DNA of 64,000 nucleotides from Desnuesiella massiliensis (GTDB taxonomy: Bacteria > Bacillota > Clostridia > Clostridiales > Clostridiaceae), in assembly GCF_001403615.1 (NCBI RefSeq), contig NZ_LN879450.1, forward strand, positions 20,817 to 84,816. Reading direction: 5' to 3'. Made by a program: the position numbers and the translations under genes. Below the pieces are notes generated by a model. The model had not been told where the DNA came from. It searched no databases and saw only the letters and a list, made by a program, of their open reading frames with translations. Shown here in pieces: positions 10,154 through 18,091 of the stretch; the stretch's first letter is position 1, and each line of letters opens with the position of its first letter.

Positions 10154-10181
10154 TTATTATTTGAAGATGATTATAATATCT

Positions 10182-11009
10182 TTATAATTTATTAGACAGT
10201 TCCTTAAGTATAGAAACCGCATTGCTTACTTCACTCATGCTAGCAAGAATCTCCTCTATGGCTCCTGCTTGTTCAGAGGTTATTTCATTATTAGTATTAA
10301 CTAACCTTTTTATTTTTTCGTTAATGCTTTTTACTTCATTTAGTATAGCCTCTATATTAGTTACTGCTCCTGAGCTGCTATTCCCTAATTTTTTCATTTC
10401 ATTAGCTACAATAGTGAAGCCTTTACCTGCTATACCAACTCTAGCCGCTTCAATCTGAGCATTTAAGGACAATAAATTAGTTTGTCTTGAAACATTCTTT
10501 ATGAAGTTTAATATATTGTCTGTTTCTTCTTGCTTATTTACAGAATCTAACATAGTCTCCACCATATGCTGACTTGTTTCTTCTTGTTGCTGTGCTCCCT
10601 TAGCAATATGGTTTATTGCTTCCTCAATCTGCCCTACAGATTGTACTATAGTATCCGTTATATTTATAACTTTTTCTTCTATTTCTAATTCTCTTCCTAA
10701 AGCCAGTCCACCTATAATTTGATTTTTTTCATCTCTCACTGGGCAATAATAGGCTTTAAAGGCTATACCATATAACTCTTTACCAACCTTTACTTCTATA
10801 GGTTTTCCTGTTCTCATAACCTCAAGCATAGGGTCCTCTGGTAGTAGCATTGTATTAGGTGCTATGCTTAAATCAATTGTATCATTAGGCACAAATCTTA
10901 AGGTCTTTTCTCTGTCTGTTACCCCAACCATGTAACCATTTTTCCTCATGGTTTTTATATAAGGTGCTGCTTCCACTAAAGATTGTAATATAGGATGTAT
11001 ATTTTCCAT
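10182..11009 (-). CDS. soluble methyl-accepting chemotaxis-type sensor
   Basis: 275 residues with no membrane segment. Residues 1-110 form a small sensory region resembling a PAS/GAF-like domain (FKAYYCPVRDEKNQIIGGLALG). The rest is a shortened MCP signalling domain with the hairpin-tip sequence IEAARVGIAGKGFTIVANEM. The tip normally contacts CheA and CheW. The methylation helices are much shorter than in classic receptors, so it may modulate an array or signal in the cytoplasm rather than act as a full receptor. AGGAG lies 9 bases before the ATG. It follows the BMC operon on the same strand, about 190 bp away, with its own putative extended -10 promoter (TGGTATAAT) near 11145. Confidence 0.85.
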   Translation of the reverse strand: MENIHPILQSLVEAAPYIKTMRKNGYMVGVTDREKTLRFVPNDTIDLSIAPNTMLLPEDPMLEVMRTGKPIEVKVGKELYGIAFKAYYCPVRDEKNQIIGGLALGRELEIEEKVINITDTIVQSVGQIEEAINHIAKGAQQQEETSQHMVETMLDSVNKQEETDNILNFIKNVSRQTNLLSLNAQIEAARVGIAGKGFTIVANEMKKLGNSSSGAVTNIEAILNEVKSINEKIKRLVNTNNEITSEQAGAIEEILASMSEVSNAVSILKELSNKL

Positions 11010-11088
11010 TAAAGCACACTCCTTTTTTTCTAAAATTTGCCTAAACTTAAATTTTAAAAATTAAAATTTCTCTTATAAATTAAAATTG

Positions 11089-11114
11089 GGTTCAGAAGAA
11101 CACTCCCCTGAACC
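11089..11114 (-). terminator. hairpin downstream of the BMC operon
   Basis: GGTTCAG pairs with CTGAACC across a 12-base loop. There is only a modest T-run on the minus strand. It lies between the last BMC-operon gene and the MCP-type gene and may be a weak terminator or a leader structure for the latter. Confidence 0.45.
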
Positions 11115-11199
11115 TTATAATATTAAAGTTTTCATGATTAAATTATACCATATTTGCCAAATGTTATGCATATAAATTTAAAATTCTTTAAACTTCCAA

Positions 11200-11913
11200 T
11201 TAAAACTCAATGCTTCTTATATCTGTTGGGTCAACCTTTTGAAGCATCTTCAACTCTTCTGGTGTAGGATCTTCTGTGAATCTTATTTTATCATAGACTA
11301 CCTCAAAGCCGGTATTATCAATTACCTCTTGAAGGCTTGAAGTTTTATGAATGCTGTCTAAAACTAATCTTCCATCCTTAAATGCAAAAATACATAAAGG
11401 GGTAACTATTTTATGTATATTTCCTCTCGTAGTTACAAAGTCACACTTAGGCACAAAGGTTCTCTTATCATGCTTTGTTCTCCATATTATAGCTCTCTTT
11501 GCTGTAGGTATAAGCACCGCACTTCCAGCACCGCCAGGCAGTCTTACCTTAGGCTTATGATAATCTCCCACTACACTGGCGTTAACATTTCCATAAGAGT
11601 CAAATTGTATTCCGCTAAGAAAAGCTACGTCTAATCCCCCTCTCATAGATAAATCGAATATCTCTGAAAGAGGGAAAAGAGCTTTTGTTCCCTTTAAAAG
11701 TTCCGGGCCATCTGTAGATTTGGAAAACTTAAGAGGCTTAGCATCTACTCCACCAGTGATGTTTACATATATCAAATCTGGTGCTTGCAGACTTTTAGCA
11801 AGCTGTATAGCCACCATAGGCAGCGGAGAAGCTACTCCATGGAAAACTGTTTCGTCATTTTTAAGCATTCTAGCTATAGCTATGGTCATTATATCTGATG
11901 GTCTGTAATTCAT
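11200..11913 (-). CDS. CoA-transferase-fold protein, beta-type subunit
   Basis: 237 residues, matching the second subunit of glutaconate CoA-transferase/IpdAB-type family I enzymes (family features SPLPMVAIQLAK, GGLDVAFLSGIQFDSYGNVN, LPGGAGSAVLIPTAKR). In true transferases a Glu in an ESG-type motif attacks the acyl-CoA. Here the equivalent stretch reads YVNITGGVDAKP and seems to have no Glu, as in the hydrolase-like IpdAB branch, so hydrolysis or another acyl-CoA reaction is possible. The alignment was done by eye. It is the last gene of the BMC operon, 13 bp after the alpha-type subunit, with AGGAG before its ATG. No encapsulation helix is seen, so it probably works in the cytoplasm. Confidence 0.82.
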   Translation of the reverse strand: MNYRPSDIMTIAIARMLKNDETVFHGVASPLPMVAIQLAKSLQAPDLIYVNITGGVDAKPLKFSKSTDGPELLKGTKALFPLSEIFDLSMRGGLDVAFLSGIQFDSYGNVNASVVGDYHKPKVRLPGGAGSAVLIPTAKRAIIWRTKHDKRTFVPKCDFVTTRGNIHKIVTPLCIFAFKDGRLVLDSIHKTSSLQEVIDNTGFEVVYDKIRFTEDPTPEELKMLQKVDPTDIRSIEF

Positions 11914-11926
11914 AATTTATCACTCC

Positions 11927-12754
11927 TTAGAATCTGCTTACGCCCCTATCTTTTCTGCTGTATTTGTCTACATAATCTATGATTTGCTCTTTTGTCTTTA
12001 AGCCTTTAAATTCCTCTAGGGATTTTCTATCTAAATCATATCTTCCTGCACAAGTACCAGGAGCTGCTCCGTTAGGTGCAAGCACCACCGCCTCTACTAA
12101 AAATCCTGGTATATCTGTAAGCTCAGGCTGCCTTGCAAAATTATCCGTATGTATCAATCTTTCGCAAGTGATGATTACCTTCTTAGCAGATCTTGATAGT
12201 AAAACATCTTCGTATTTAGGTCCAACTATCCTTGCGTTACCATACTCATCTGCTTCCTGAACATGAAGGATTGCATAGTCAGGTCTTAGTGCCTTAACCA
12301 CTGTTATTTTCTCTTCACTGAAAGGATCTTCTATAACTTTAAAATAGTCATTCTTTTCAATTAAATCACCATACACAAGCCCTCTTACAGGCATAAAAGG
12401 CACTCCATATTGAGATGCTCTTAAGGCACATATAACAGTATAGCATGCATGTTCATTAGCTTTTACCACGCCACCTTCTACCGCTTTTCTATAGTGCATA
12501 GCCAAGCCATACTCTGTTTCATAGCCTATGAATCCAGCATCTACTGAAGCAACAGCAGCTGCTGAGCATAGTATATCTACATCATGCGCTCCTGCAGTCT
12601 TTACAAGCTTTAATCCACTTCTGTTTTGCCTTATTAGCTCTCTGCAAAAGGCTAGGGGACTTCTATGAAGCACATTACCCCCTAAAGATAATGTATCTCC
12701 ATCTCTTACTAAAGCTGCAGCTTCTTCTAAACTTAAAACCTTACTCTTTGCCAT
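11927..12754 (-). CDS. CoA-transferase-fold protein, alpha-type subunit
   Basis: 275 residues, the partner of the following gene. The N-terminal LVRDGDTLSLGGNVLHRSPLAFCRELIRQ and the SAAAVASVDAGFIGYE region are typical of the GctA/IpdA subunit. Such heteromers bind acyl-CoA at the subunit interface. GAGGTGA precedes the ATG, and the gene starts 17 bp after the flavoprotein gene, so co-translation is likely. In the BMC context it may recycle CoA from an acyl-CoA made by the aldehyde dehydrogenase or activate an acid; neither is shown by the sequence. Confidence 0.82.
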   Translation of the reverse strand: MAKSKVLSLEEAAALVRDGDTLSLGGNVLHRSPLAFCRELIRQNRSGLKLVKTAGAHDVDILCSAAAVASVDAGFIGYETEYGLAMHYRKAVEGGVVKANEHACYTVICALRASQYGVPFMPVRGLVYGDLIEKNDYFKVIEDPFSEEKITVVKALRPDYAILHVQEADEYGNARIVGPKYEDVLLSRSAKKVIITCERLIHTDNFARQPELTDIPGFLVEAVVLAPNGAAPGTCAGRYDLDRKSLEEFKGLKTKEQIIDYVDKYSRKDRGVSRF

Positions 12755-12771
12755 CTAATCTCACCTCAACT

Positions 12772-14106
12772 CTATTTAGCAGCATTAGCTGCAATATGAA
12801 TAGCATCCCAAACCCCAGCAAAAGGTGGTGCATAGCATAGGTCTAACATTCCTAATTCTGCTGTGGTCATCTCATTATGAATAGCTGTAGCAAACACATC
12901 TATCCTAAGGGCTACTCCTTTTTCTCCTACCATTTGAGCACCTAAAAGCTTTTTACTCTGTTTTTCATATATCAATTTAATGAATATAGGGGTAGGATTA
13001 GGATAGTAAGACGCATGGCTTGAAGTCTTAACAAATACCGTATTATAGTCTAAAGCAAATTTCATAGCTTCTTTTTCAGATATGCCCGTTCTCGCTACCT
13101 CTAAATCTAAAACCTTAGCCACAGCACTGCCTAAGGTACCTTTGAACTTTATGTGCTTTCCTAGCATATTTTCTCCAGCTATTCTTCCCAGTTTATTAGC
13201 CGTAGTTCCAAGAGGAATATAAGCATTCTCTTCTAATACCTTATGATATACCATAGCACAGTCTCCGGCGGAATATATATCTGGTATGCTTGTTCTCATT
13301 TCTCTATCAATTATGATAGCTCCATTTCTCTCCATTTGTAATGGCAGACTCTTTAAAAACCCTGTATTAGGTCTTACCCCTATACACAGAACTACTAAAT
13401 CTGCTTCATACTGACCCTTATCTGTTTTAACTGCCTTTACTTCCTCATAACCAAGTAACTCCTGAACGCTTTCATTTAGACTAAGATTAACTCCTTGCTT
13501 AATAAGTTCCTTTTCTACTATAGAGCTTATCTCAGTATCAAAATTACCTAATACCTGAGAGCCTAATTCTATAACTCTTACATTTTTCTTAAGCTCTACC
13601 ATGGACTCTGCTAATTCCATGCCTATGTATCCAGCACCTACTATCACAACATTTTTAACGCTATCCTTGCTTAGAGCTTCCTTTAACACCATGCCATCTT
13701 CAAGAGTTTTTAGAGTATATACATTTTTCAAATTAACTCCTGGGAAAGGAGGCACTATAGGGGCAGCTCCTGTAGATATCATGAGCTTATCATATTTATC
13801 TACAAACATATTACCGTTTTCTAAGTCTCTCACCACTACGCTTTTATCCTCTGGATATACCTTTACCACTTCATGTCTTAGCTTTACCTTTATGCCCATC
13901 TCTTCAAATTGAGCTGGCGTTCTAGCTATCATTTTAGTATAATCATCATTTACATTGGAAACATAATATGGAAGTCCACACGCTCCATAAGAAAGAAAAT
14001 TTCCTTTTTCATAAACTACTATCTCTGTTTTAGGATCTAATCTTATAGCCTTTGAGGCTGCACTCATGCCAGCTGCAACTCCACCTATTATAATTATCTT
14101 ACTCAT
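12772..14106 (-). CDS. CoA-disulfide reductase/NADH oxidase-family flavoprotein
   Basis: 444 residues. N-terminal FAD-binding motif IIIGGVAAGMSAASKA; active-site Cys43 in SYGACGLPYYV, closer to CoA-disulfide reductases than to NADH oxidases (which have an SCGM-type site); a second Rossmann motif VVIVGAGYIGMELAE for NAD(P)H; and SIPDIYSAGDCAMV for FAD. There is no C-terminal rhodanese domain. The family reduces CoA disulfide, persulfides or oxygen with NAD(P)H. It lies inside the BMC operon, 10 bp from the preceding gene. No alcohol dehydrogenase is present in the operon to re-oxidise NADH, so a redox-balancing role is possible but unproven. Confidence 0.85.
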   Translation of the reverse strand: MSKIIIIGGVAAGMSAASKAIRLDPKTEIVVYEKGNFLSYGACGLPYYVSNVNDDYTKMIARTPAQFEEMGIKVKLRHEVVKVYPEDKSVVVRDLENGNMFVDKYDKLMISTGAAPIVPPFPGVNLKNVYTLKTLEDGMVLKEALSKDSVKNVVIVGAGYIGMELAESMVELKKNVRVIELGSQVLGNFDTEISSIVEKELIKQGVNLSLNESVQELLGYEEVKAVKTDKGQYEADLVVLCIGVRPNTGFLKSLPLQMERNGAIIIDREMRTSIPDIYSAGDCAMVYHKVLEENAYIPLGTTANKLGRIAGENMLGKHIKFKGTLGSAVAKVLDLEVARTGISEKEAMKFALDYNTVFVKTSSHASYYPNPTPIFIKLIYEKQSKKLLGAQMVGEKGVALRIDVFATAIHNEMTTAELGMLDLCYAPPFAGVWDAIHIAANAAK

Positions 14107-14116
14107 TTTCTCACTC

Positions 14117-15289
14117 CTATCTCATACACTGCATTATTTTTTTGTGAGCTGTCCTTAAAGCCTCTTCTGCGCTTAACTCATAGTTAAAGGCTTTGCTTAT
14201 ATATTCATAAAGAATTCCCAAAATCTCTCCGGAGCCCTTTAGACTTGGCAATGGCTTAGCATACTTTTCTACCATCTCCAAATGAGCATCATACCAAGAG
14301 CATTTACTTCTTTCTGTTTCATCTAAATATGTAGACTTTCTTACAGGGCTTCCTGCATAGCTTCCCACTAATTTGTCTATATCTTTAGAAGTTAAATAAG
14401 CTAAAAATCTTACTGCGTCCTCTTTATTCTTGCTATTATTATTTAAGGCAAAGCTCCAGGTTACATTCCATGGCTTATCTAAGGTAGCAAAGCCTATGTC
14501 CTCTGGCTCCTCACATTGTTCATTCAATACCACTCCAAGCTGGCCACCCCAGGTAATAGCAAATACTGCTTTCTTCTGCTGAATTTGATCCTTTATCTCT
14601 ACATTGCCAAATTCATTAGTGTTAACAGGTGCATACTTTCTTAAGACTATATACTTATTAAGGGCCTTTATACCCTTATCATTATAAAAGCTTGGTTTGT
14701 GGTCCTCATCAAATAAATCTATACCTTCGCTTCTCAAATAAGGTAAGAAATCTGTCAATATCTCGCTTACATGAGCCTTTAAGGCTATTCCTCTCAAGCC
14801 TTTAAAGCCATCTACCTTTTCCACCATGGAAATCAATTCATCTATGGTGATACATTCTTTTGGCAGATATCCTAAAACCTCTTTAACAATGCTTTTTCTA
14901 TATAAAACCATATGTCCATCACAAAAGGAAGGCAATAGGTACTGATGTCCATCTAATTTCATTTCTTCTCTTATTATGGGTAATATATCCTCATATTCAT
15001 AATCCTTAGGCAATAAATTCATATAATCATCCATGGGGCTTATAAACTTATTCTCCACAAAATCTCTTAACCAAAAATGACCTGCCACCATGACAATATC
15101 ATAATTAGGTTCTTCTGCTTTGAAATCTTCCATCATGGTATTATAGTAGTTTTCCCAAGAAGCTATATTAAAATCTATATCTATACTATTATTGTTTTTC
15201 CATCTATCTAATATTTTATAATTTTTATCTACATAAACTTCTACCGCTGGATCTCCTACTGCAAGTACACGGACCTTCTTGCTACTCAT
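14117..15289 (-). CDS. cytoplasmic extracellular-solute-binding-protein homologue (family 1-like)
   Basis: 390 residues resembling sugar ABC-transporter binding proteins of the MalE/UgpB kind: WKNNNSIDIDFNIASWENYYNTMMEDF, FCDGHMVLYRKSIVKE, KKAVFAITWGGQLGVVL, NKEDAVRFLAYLTSKD. It has no signal peptide or lipobox: it begins MSSKKVRVLAVGDPAVEVYV and enters the fold directly. I use the second ATG (15289), 8 bases from AGGAGG; the first lies only 2 bases from it. No permease or ATPase gene is next to it. It lies between the BMC-T gene and the flavoprotein gene, so it probably works inside the cell, perhaps as a ligand-binding or regulatory protein. The C-terminal helix EEALRTAHKKIMQCMR could be an encapsulation-type peptide. 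Confidence 0.75.
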   Translation of the reverse strand: MSSKKVRVLAVGDPAVEVYVDKNYKILDRWKNNNSIDIDFNIASWENYYNTMMEDFKAEEPNYDIVMVAGHFWLRDFVENKFISPMDDYMNLLPKDYEYEDILPIIREEMKLDGHQYLLPSFCDGHMVLYRKSIVKEVLGYLPKECITIDELISMVEKVDGFKGLRGIALKAHVSEILTDFLPYLRSEGIDLFDEDHKPSFYNDKGIKALNKYIVLRKYAPVNTNEFGNVEIKDQIQQKKAVFAITWGGQLGVVLNEQCEEPEDIGFATLDKPWNVTWSFALNNNSKNKEDAVRFLAYLTSKDIDKLVGSYAGSPVRKSTYLDETERSKCSWYDAHLEMVEKYAKPLPSLKGSGEILGILYEYISKAFNYELSAEEALRTAHKKIMQCMR

Positions 15290-15303
15290 AGGCATAGCCT
15301 CCT

Positions 15304-15861
15304 TTACTTATTATGAAACAAAGCTTCTTTTAACGTATCATGGGGATTTGCTATAACATTGCAAGCAATTATCTTATCTCTTAAATTTATAGGAGAGGAT
15401 ATTTGTTCTACTGCATGTTTTACAGAAGAATATTCTCCGCTGATAACAATACTGGTTCTGCCGCCCATGGTTTCAGAAATATTAAATCTTACAACCCTAG
15501 CGTTAGAAGTTTTAGAAGTTATATCTGCAATAATAACTCCAGTTATTATATTTAATGTATCTATTATAGCTAAGGATTCCAGGTTTTCAGCGCTTTCTAT
15601 ACCTTTTAAGGAACTTAGTAAAGCTTCCTCTGCTTTCCCTATCATATAGAAATCTACAATGCTCTGTTCAAAGTTATTTACAGCTATCTGCATGGCATTT
15701 TCTATATTTCCGTAGCTCCCCTCTATAATGATAAAAAATTTACCCGGATTTACTACAGAACTTCTTATTACATTAATTAGAGCTCCCTTTAGCATAAAAT
15801 CCATGCAAGCTATACCATCGGACACATTATTAAGCTCTAAAAAACCGAGGGCACTATTCAT
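15304..15861 (-). CDS. BMC-T shell protein (tandem BMC domains)
   Basis: 185 residues holding two BMC domains in tandem (about 1-90 and 95-180). The first opens ALGFLELNNVSDGIACMDFMLK and the second IITGVIIADITSKTSNARVV; each ends in a short beta strand and a helix. Such proteins form pseudohexameric trimers in BMC facets and often carry larger or metal-binding pores. I see no Cys cluster for an Fe-S site as in PduT: the few Cys are scattered. I use the ATG at 15861, with GAGGTG 6 bases upstream; an in-frame GTG at 15870 overlaps that site. Separated from the EutN-type gene by the 100-bp hairpin element. Confidence 0.85.
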   Translation of the reverse strand: MNSALGFLELNNVSDGIACMDFMLKGALINVIRSSVVNPGKFFIIIEGSYGNIENAMQIAVNNFEQSIVDFYMIGKAEEALLSSLKGIESAENLESLAIIDTLNIITGVIIADITSKTSNARVVRFNISETMGGRTSIVISGEYSSVKHAVEQISSPINLRDKIIACNVIANPHDTLKEALFHNK

Positions 15862-15882
15862 ATACTTCACCTCATTTAGCTA

Positions 15883-15982
15883 TAGGGAAACGCTACGTAA
15901 ACTTAACTTATACATGTTCCAAAATGGCATCCTTAAGCCATTATGGTACATGTATAAGTTTGTAGTTGGAGTTGTTTCCCTA
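15883..15982. repeat. 100-bp imperfect-palindrome element, copy A
   Basis: Bounded by perfect 9-bp inverted ends TAGGGAAAC/GTTTCCCTA. Inside is a strong stem, AACTTATACATG with CATGTATAAGTT, capped by AATGGC/GCCATT. A second copy, about 75-80% identical by eye, lies at 49040-49140. It sits in the BMC operon between the EutN-type and BMC-T genes and would be transcribed as a long hairpin. Confidence 0.8.
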
Positions 15983-16104
15983 TAATATAATAAAAACCCT
16001 CTATAGACAAACAATTAATAGGTATGCATAAAGAAAATACTCCTAAAGCTAATATTTTCTTTATGCATAATTTAAAGGGGAAAAAATTGCTTATCTTAGC
16101 AGGG

Positions 16105-16371
16105 CTATTTTATTTCTATATATTGATCTCCGTCTATAATGCCAACCACTATAGCATCAATAGGAACTTCATTTCTATCTAAGGCATACTGAGTGTTATG
16201 TCCTTGTGTTACTAATACCGTCTCTCCTATGCCCGCTCCTATATTATCTGCTGCCACTATGTAATCAGCATTTTCCTTAAATAGAGGCTTTATGATTAAT
16301 AATTTATATCCCTGTAACTTTTGAACTTTTCTAGTGGATACTACGGTTCCACAAACCTTACCTAATATCAT
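16105..16371 (-). CDS. EutN/CcmL-type BMC vertex protein (BMC-P)
   Basis: 88 residues from the ATG at 16371, matching the usual MxLGKVxGTVVSTxK start of the family; AGGTGG lies 8 bases upstream (an in-frame GTG at 16383 adds four residues). Family features: LLIIKPL, VAADNIGAGIGETVLVTQG, VDAxVVGIID-type ending (IDAIVVGIIDGDQYIEI). These pentamers close the vertices of the BMC shell. The gene begins right after the pduL stop codon. Confidence 0.92.
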   Translation of the reverse strand: MILGKVCGTVVSTRKVQKLQGYKLLIIKPLFKENADYIVAADNIGAGIGETVLVTQGHNTQYALDRNEVPIDAIVVGIIDGDQYIEIK

Positions 16372-16384
16372 GTTCAGCCCCACC

Positions 16385-17035
16385 TTATTTTAATATCTCT
16401 ATTTCATCTCCATTATTTATCATAAAAGCATTAGCATCATCGGTATCTACATGCATTTCAAGGAAGAAATCCTCTCTCACCTTAGCAGTGACATTATACA
16501 TGATCCCACCTTTTTCACCTTTTATTTTCACAGATAACTTTTCATTATTTTTTACTCCAAAATATTCTGCATCTTTAGGAGTAAAGTGGATATGTCTATC
16601 AGCAATAATACAGCCTTTATCTAAGGTAACGCTTCCTTTAGGTCCTACCAGGGTTATTCCGGGGGTATGCTCTAGCTCTCCTGAGCTTCTTATAGGAGGA
16701 TTAGTTCCTAGCACTCTAGCATCTGACTTTGCTAGCTCTATTTGGGTTTCTTTTCTTTCGGGACCTAGGATTCTTACTCCTTCAATAGTTTTTCCATTCT
16801 TACCTACCAAAGTTACTTTTTCATTAGCTGCAAATTGTCCTGGTTGAGAAAGGTCTTTAAACCAAGTCAGCTTATAACCCTTCCCAAATAACACATCTAC
16901 ATGTTCTCTGGTCAAATGCACGTGTCTTGCGGATATGCCCACATTTATTATTTTATTCTTAGGCTGCACATCATTGTTGTTCATGGCCTCCATGACCTTT
17001 TGGGTTATGAAAGCTACAAGTTCTCTATTTTCCAT
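16385..17035 (-). CDS. pduL: PduL-type phosphotransacylase
   Basis: 216 residues. It converts acyl-CoA plus phosphate to acyl-phosphate inside BMCs, recycling CoA. Two PduL domains are visible with the zinc-binding histidines: SARHVHLT, ADRHIHFTP and LEMHVDTDDAN. The N-terminal MENRELVAFITQKVMEAMNN is an amphipathic helix followed by a linker, a typical encapsulation peptide. The conserved RILGPERKETQIELAKSDAR is intact. Located between a BMC-H gene and the EutN-type gene. Acetyl versus methylthioacetyl preference cannot be told. Confidence 0.95.
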   Translation of the reverse strand: MENRELVAFITQKVMEAMNNNDVQPKNKIINVGISARHVHLTREHVDVLFGKGYKLTWFKDLSQPGQFAANEKVTLVGKNGKTIEGVRILGPERKETQIELAKSDARVLGTNPPIRSSGELEHTPGITLVGPKGSVTLDKGCIIADRHIHFTPKDAEYFGVKNNEKLSVKIKGEKGGIMYNVTAKVREDFFLEMHVDTDDANAFMINNGDEIEILK

Positions 17036-17050
17036 AGCCTCACCAGCTTA

Positions 17051-17461
17051 CTATTTTATTATTGGTAAAATCTTAGATATATCAGAATGTGGTCTTGGAA
17101 TTACATGTACCGCTACAAGCTCTCCTAATCTTTGAGCTGCTTCTGCTCCTACTTCTGTAGCCGCTTTTACTGCTCCTACATCTCCTCTTACTAATACAGC
17201 CACTAATCCTGAACCTATCTTTTCAGTACCTACTATTTCAACATTTGCTGCTTTTAACATAGCGTCAGCTGCCTCTATAGCTGCTGTTAATCCTTTAGTT
17301 TCTATCATTCCTAATGCTTCACCGTTCATTTTTCTTTCCTCCTTAATAATCTTTTCTTTTTTCTTTCTTTTATTTTCTGTGCTTGTTGGCTTAATATCCT
17401 GTATATCTTCTGGTAGTTTTACCTCTTGAATCTCAGAAAGCTTTTCATTTTTGTTTTCCAT
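17051..17461 (-). CDS. BMC-H shell protein with in-frame N-terminal extension (two possible starts)
   Basis: From the ATG at 17329 the product is a 92-residue BMC-H protein (EALGMIETKGLTAAIEAADA, then VRGDVGAVKAATEVGAEAAQ), nearly identical to the product of 17794-18072. That ATG has a perfect AAGGAGG 7-8 bases upstream. The same frame stays open to an ATG at 17461, which overlaps the previous stop as TAATG and has GGGAG before it; this would add 44 residues, charged and Lys-rich near the junction (NKRKKKEKIIKEERK). The last residues of the extension are encoded by the ribosome site of the short form. Both forms may be made; the short one is most secure. Confidence 0.88.
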   Translation of the reverse strand: MENKNEKLSEIQEVKLPEDIQDIKPTSTENKRKKKEKIIKEERKMNGEALGMIETKGLTAAIEAADAMLKAANVEIVGTEKIGSGLVAVLVRGDVGAVKAATEVGAEAAQRLGELVAVHVIPRPHSDISKILPIIK

Positions 17462-17754
17462 TAAACATCACTCCCCTGTTTCGAAATTATAAACTTTAAT
17501 ATTTCTTTGTGGGGATTAGTAATTAATATGGCTGCCTTTAAAGAAGATGAAATACGGGAGTTATTTTTAACCGCTTCTATTGCCTGATTAACATCAGAGA
17601 CCCTTCCTCCAACAATTAGAGTAACCAATTTACCTCCAAGAACCTTTTCAGAATTAAGATAAGTCACATTGGAGGTTTTTAGCATGGTATCAAGAGCCTC
17701 TACTGCATGAACAAAGCTTTTAATCTCTACAGTACCTATTGCATCTATGGTCAC
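17461..17754 (-). CDS. BMC-H shell protein, divergent
   Basis: 97 residues with one BMC domain: AIGTVEIKSFVHAVEALDTMLK, then VTLIVGGRVSDVNQAIEAVK and a late ITNPHKEIL. Starts at GTG with AGGAG 9 bases upstream. It diverges from the paralogues on either side, notably around the pore region (SEKVLGGKLVTLIVGG rather than TEKIGSGLVAVLVRG), so it may give a hexamer with a different pore. Lies between the two near-identical BMC-H copies and probably is translated with the downstream one through the TAATG overlap. Confidence 0.88.
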   Translation of the reverse strand: MTIDAIGTVEIKSFVHAVEALDTMLKTSNVTYLNSEKVLGGKLVTLIVGGRVSDVNQAIEAVKNNSRISSSLKAAILITNPHKEILKFIISKQGSDV

Positions 17755-17793
17755 TATTACCTACTCCTTTTAGGAGGTGAACCCTCCTACTTT

Positions 17794-18072
17794 TTACTTT
17801 AAGCTTGGCAGCATTTTTTCTATATCAGCATGTGGTCTTGGGATTACATGTACTGCCACAAGTTCTCCTAATCTTTGAGCTGCTTCTGCTCCTACCTCTG
17901 TAGCAGCCTTTACTGCTCCTACATCTCCTCTTACTAATACAGCCACTAATCCTGAACCTATCTTTTCAGTACCTACTATTTCAACATTTGCTGCTTTTAA
18001 CATAGCGTCAGCTGCCTCTATAGCTGCTGTTAATCCTTTAGTTTCTATCATTCCTAATGCTTCACCGTTCAT
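17794..18072 (-). CDS. BMC-H shell protein, canonical
   Basis: 92 residues, a PduA/PduJ-like single BMC domain of normal length. EALGMIETKGLTAAIEAADA opens the fold; the pore-loop region reads KIGSGLVAVLVRGDVGAV; the end HVIPRPHADIEKMLP is typical. ATG with AAGGAGG 8 bases upstream. The DNA from 17909 to 18076 looks identical to 17166-17333, a 168-bp run including the ribosome site, which points to recent duplication or gene conversion. Likely the major facet protein. Confidence 0.94.
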   Translation of the reverse strand: MNGEALGMIETKGLTAAIEAADAMLKAANVEIVGTEKIGSGLVAVLVRGDVGAVKAATEVGAEAAQRLGELVAVHVIPRPHADIEKMLPSLK

Positions 18073-18091
18073 TTTTATTCCTCCTTAAATA

